DNA from: JACVRW01 sp963837445 | GTDB taxonomy: Bacteria > Actinomycetota > Thermoleophilia > Solirubrobacterales > Thermoleophilaceae | DNA length: 64,000 nt | Assembly: GCA_963837445.1 (NCBI GenBank) | Contig: CAWINK010000014.1 | Location: forward strand, 97,944 to 161,943 | Reading direction: 5' to 3' | Shown here: piece by piece, positions 63,131 through 64,000 of the stretch | Layout of the letters: every line of letters starts with the position of its first letter | How positions within the stretch are numbered: the first letter of the stretch is position 1 | Made by a program: the position numbers and the translations under genes | Notes under the pieces: model-generated | What the model was told of the DNA's origin: nothing | Databases searched by the model: none | Seen by the model: only the letters and a program-made list of their open reading frames with translations

Positions 63131-64000
63131 TGGCGATCCTGGTGGACAGCGATACCCGTCTGGTGGTCTCCGGAATAACGGGGCGAGAGGGCACCTTCCA
63201 CAGCCTTCGAAACCGCGAGTACGGGACGAACGTCGTGGCGGGTGTGACGCCCGGAAAGGGCGGCCAGGACGTGGAGGGCATCCCGGTGTTCAACACCTTC
63301 CACGACGCGGTCGGCGAGACCGGCGCCAACACGGCGATGGTGTTCGTGCCGCCGCGCTTCGCGGCCGACTCGATCCTCGAGGCCGAGGACGCCGGCATCG
63401 CCCTGATCATCACGATCACCGAGGGCATCCCGGCACACGACGAGCTGCGCGTCTACAACCACCTGGCGCGCGGCGGCTCGCGGCTCGTGGGCCCGAACTG
63501 CCCCGGGATCCTGTCGCCCGGCAAGGCGAACGTGGGGATCATCCCCGCGCAGTTCTTCAAGGAGGGCAACGTCGGGCTCGTCTCGCGCTCCGGCACGCTC
63601 ACCTACCAGATCGGCAACGAGCTGGCCCAGCGCGGGTTCGGCAACTCCTCGATCGTGGGAATCGGCGGCGACCCGGTGCCGGGCTCGAGCTTCATCGACA
63701 TGATCGAGCTGTTCGAGGCCGACCCGGAGACCGAGCTGATCGTGATGTGCGGCGAGATCGGCGGCAGCGCCGAGGAGGAGGCCGCCGACTACATCGCCGA
63801 GAACGTCTCCAAGCCCGTGCTCGCCTACATCGCCGGCTTCACGGCGCCGCCCGGCAAGACCATGGGACACGCCGGCGCGATCGTGTCGGGCACGAAGGGC
63901 ACCGCCGCGGCGAAGGCGGAGGCGCTCGAGGCGAAGGGCGTGCGGGTGGGCCGCAACCCCACCCAGGTGTCCGAGATCGCAGTCGAGATCCTCGGCGCGC
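63130..64000 (+). CDS. sucD: Succinyl-CoA synthetase, alpha subunit (truncated by window end)
   Basis: The first 290 residues are present. The CoA-binding Rossmann part starts DSDTRLVVSGITGREGTFHS and contains VGPNCPGILSPGKANVG; the second part holds the phosphorylated His in GHAGAIVSGTKGT. The usual length is about 290-300 residues, so only the last few residues lie beyond the window. It forms a heteromer with SucC. It is coupled to sucC by overlapping stop and start codons. Confidence 0.95.
   Translation, partial: MAILVDSDTRLVVSGITGREGTFHSLRNREYGTNVVAGVTPGKGGQDVEGIPVFNTFHDAVGETGANTAMVFVPPRFAADSILEAEDAGIALIITITEGIPAHDELRVYNHLARGGSRLVGPNCPGILSPGKANVGIIPAQFFKEGNVGLVSRSGTLTYQIGNELAQRGFGNSSIVGIGGDPVPGSSFIDMIELFEADPETELIVMCGEIGGSAEEEAADYIAENVSKPVLAYIAGFTAPPGKTMGHAGAIVSGTKGTAAAKAEALEAKGVRVGRNPTQVSEIAVEILGA

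Overview
This window reads as chromosomal DNA from a high-GC Gram-positive bacterium, most likely an actinobacterium of the Thermoleophilia/Solirubrobacterales type. The grounds are base composition and codon use, GTG/TTG starts, many apparently leaderless promoters, a fused MoaD-MoaE protein of the MoaX kind, acyl-CoA carboxylase and acyl-CoA mutase subunits, and a sigma factor fused to a zinc-finger segment. The lineage is inferred from gene content and style; no rRNA or tRNA gene, CRISPR array, prophage or insertion sequence was recognised. Coding density is very high: the longest gene-free stretches are about 210-220 bases (8417-8625 and 33917-34138), so no gap exceeds 300 bases.

Region 1 (1-14.2 kb) is a cell-surface polysaccharide locus. 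It holds a truncated sugar epimerase, GDP-mannose 4,6-dehydratase and its partner reductase (GDP-6-deoxyhexose supply), six glycosyltransferase-like genes, a membrane O-antigen ligase/polymerase-like gene with a TPR-like tail (broken by two frameshifts), a polyprenyl glycosylphosphotransferase that would start the glycan on lipid, and two methyltransferases. A triple 34-36 bp repeat (7151-7292) has invaded the 3' end of one glycosyltransferase. Region 2 (14.3-20.9 kb) holds an ECF-like sigma factor with zinc-finger and Pro-rich tail, an exported beta-helix carbonic-anhydrase-like protein with a lipoprotein, an LPRTG-bearing membrane protein, a DUF2339 membrane protein and a divergent TetR regulator with two operator palindromes.

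Region 3 (20.8-29.4 kb) carries moaX, a rhomboid protease, an acyl-CoA mutase large subunit, a MarR/MFS-efflux pair with three operator copies between the genes, a methyltransferase and secreted proteins. Region 4 (29.4-43.0 kb) carries two tandem Tat-exported sulfatase-fold enzymes that have Thr in place of the usual Cys/Ser nucleophile, an acyl-CoA carboxylase beta subunit, a PEP-mutase-family enzyme with an MFS transporter, a DUF3352 lipoprotein, a frameshifted ornithine cyclodeaminase, a small acyl-CoA-carboxylase-epsilon-like protein, a cupin, a DrrAB-type ABC exporter and an amidase.

Region 5 (43.1-49.8 kb) is a compact assimilatory sulfate reduction operon, sir-cysH-cysD-cysN, followed by a TSUP transporter and a DAHP synthase. 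The iron-sulfur type CysH implies that APS is reduced directly. Region 6 (49.8-64 kb) has a shattered cytochrome P450, a frameshifted alpha/beta hydrolase, a biotin carboxylase/BCCP fusion, a sugar-lactone oxidase, a small hotdog protein, AraC and VOC proteins, a frameshifted (alpha/alpha)6 glycoside hydrolase, an MBL-fold hydrolase, a haloacid dehalogenase and sucCD (sucD runs off the window).

Two window-wide patterns stand out. First, about sixteen genes have a TANNNT hexamer 6-9 bases before the start codon with no Shine-Dalgarno sequence, which predicts leaderless mRNAs. Second, eight or so genes carry frameshifts; four can be repaired by one G in a short G run, so part of the 'pseudogene' load may be sequencing error.
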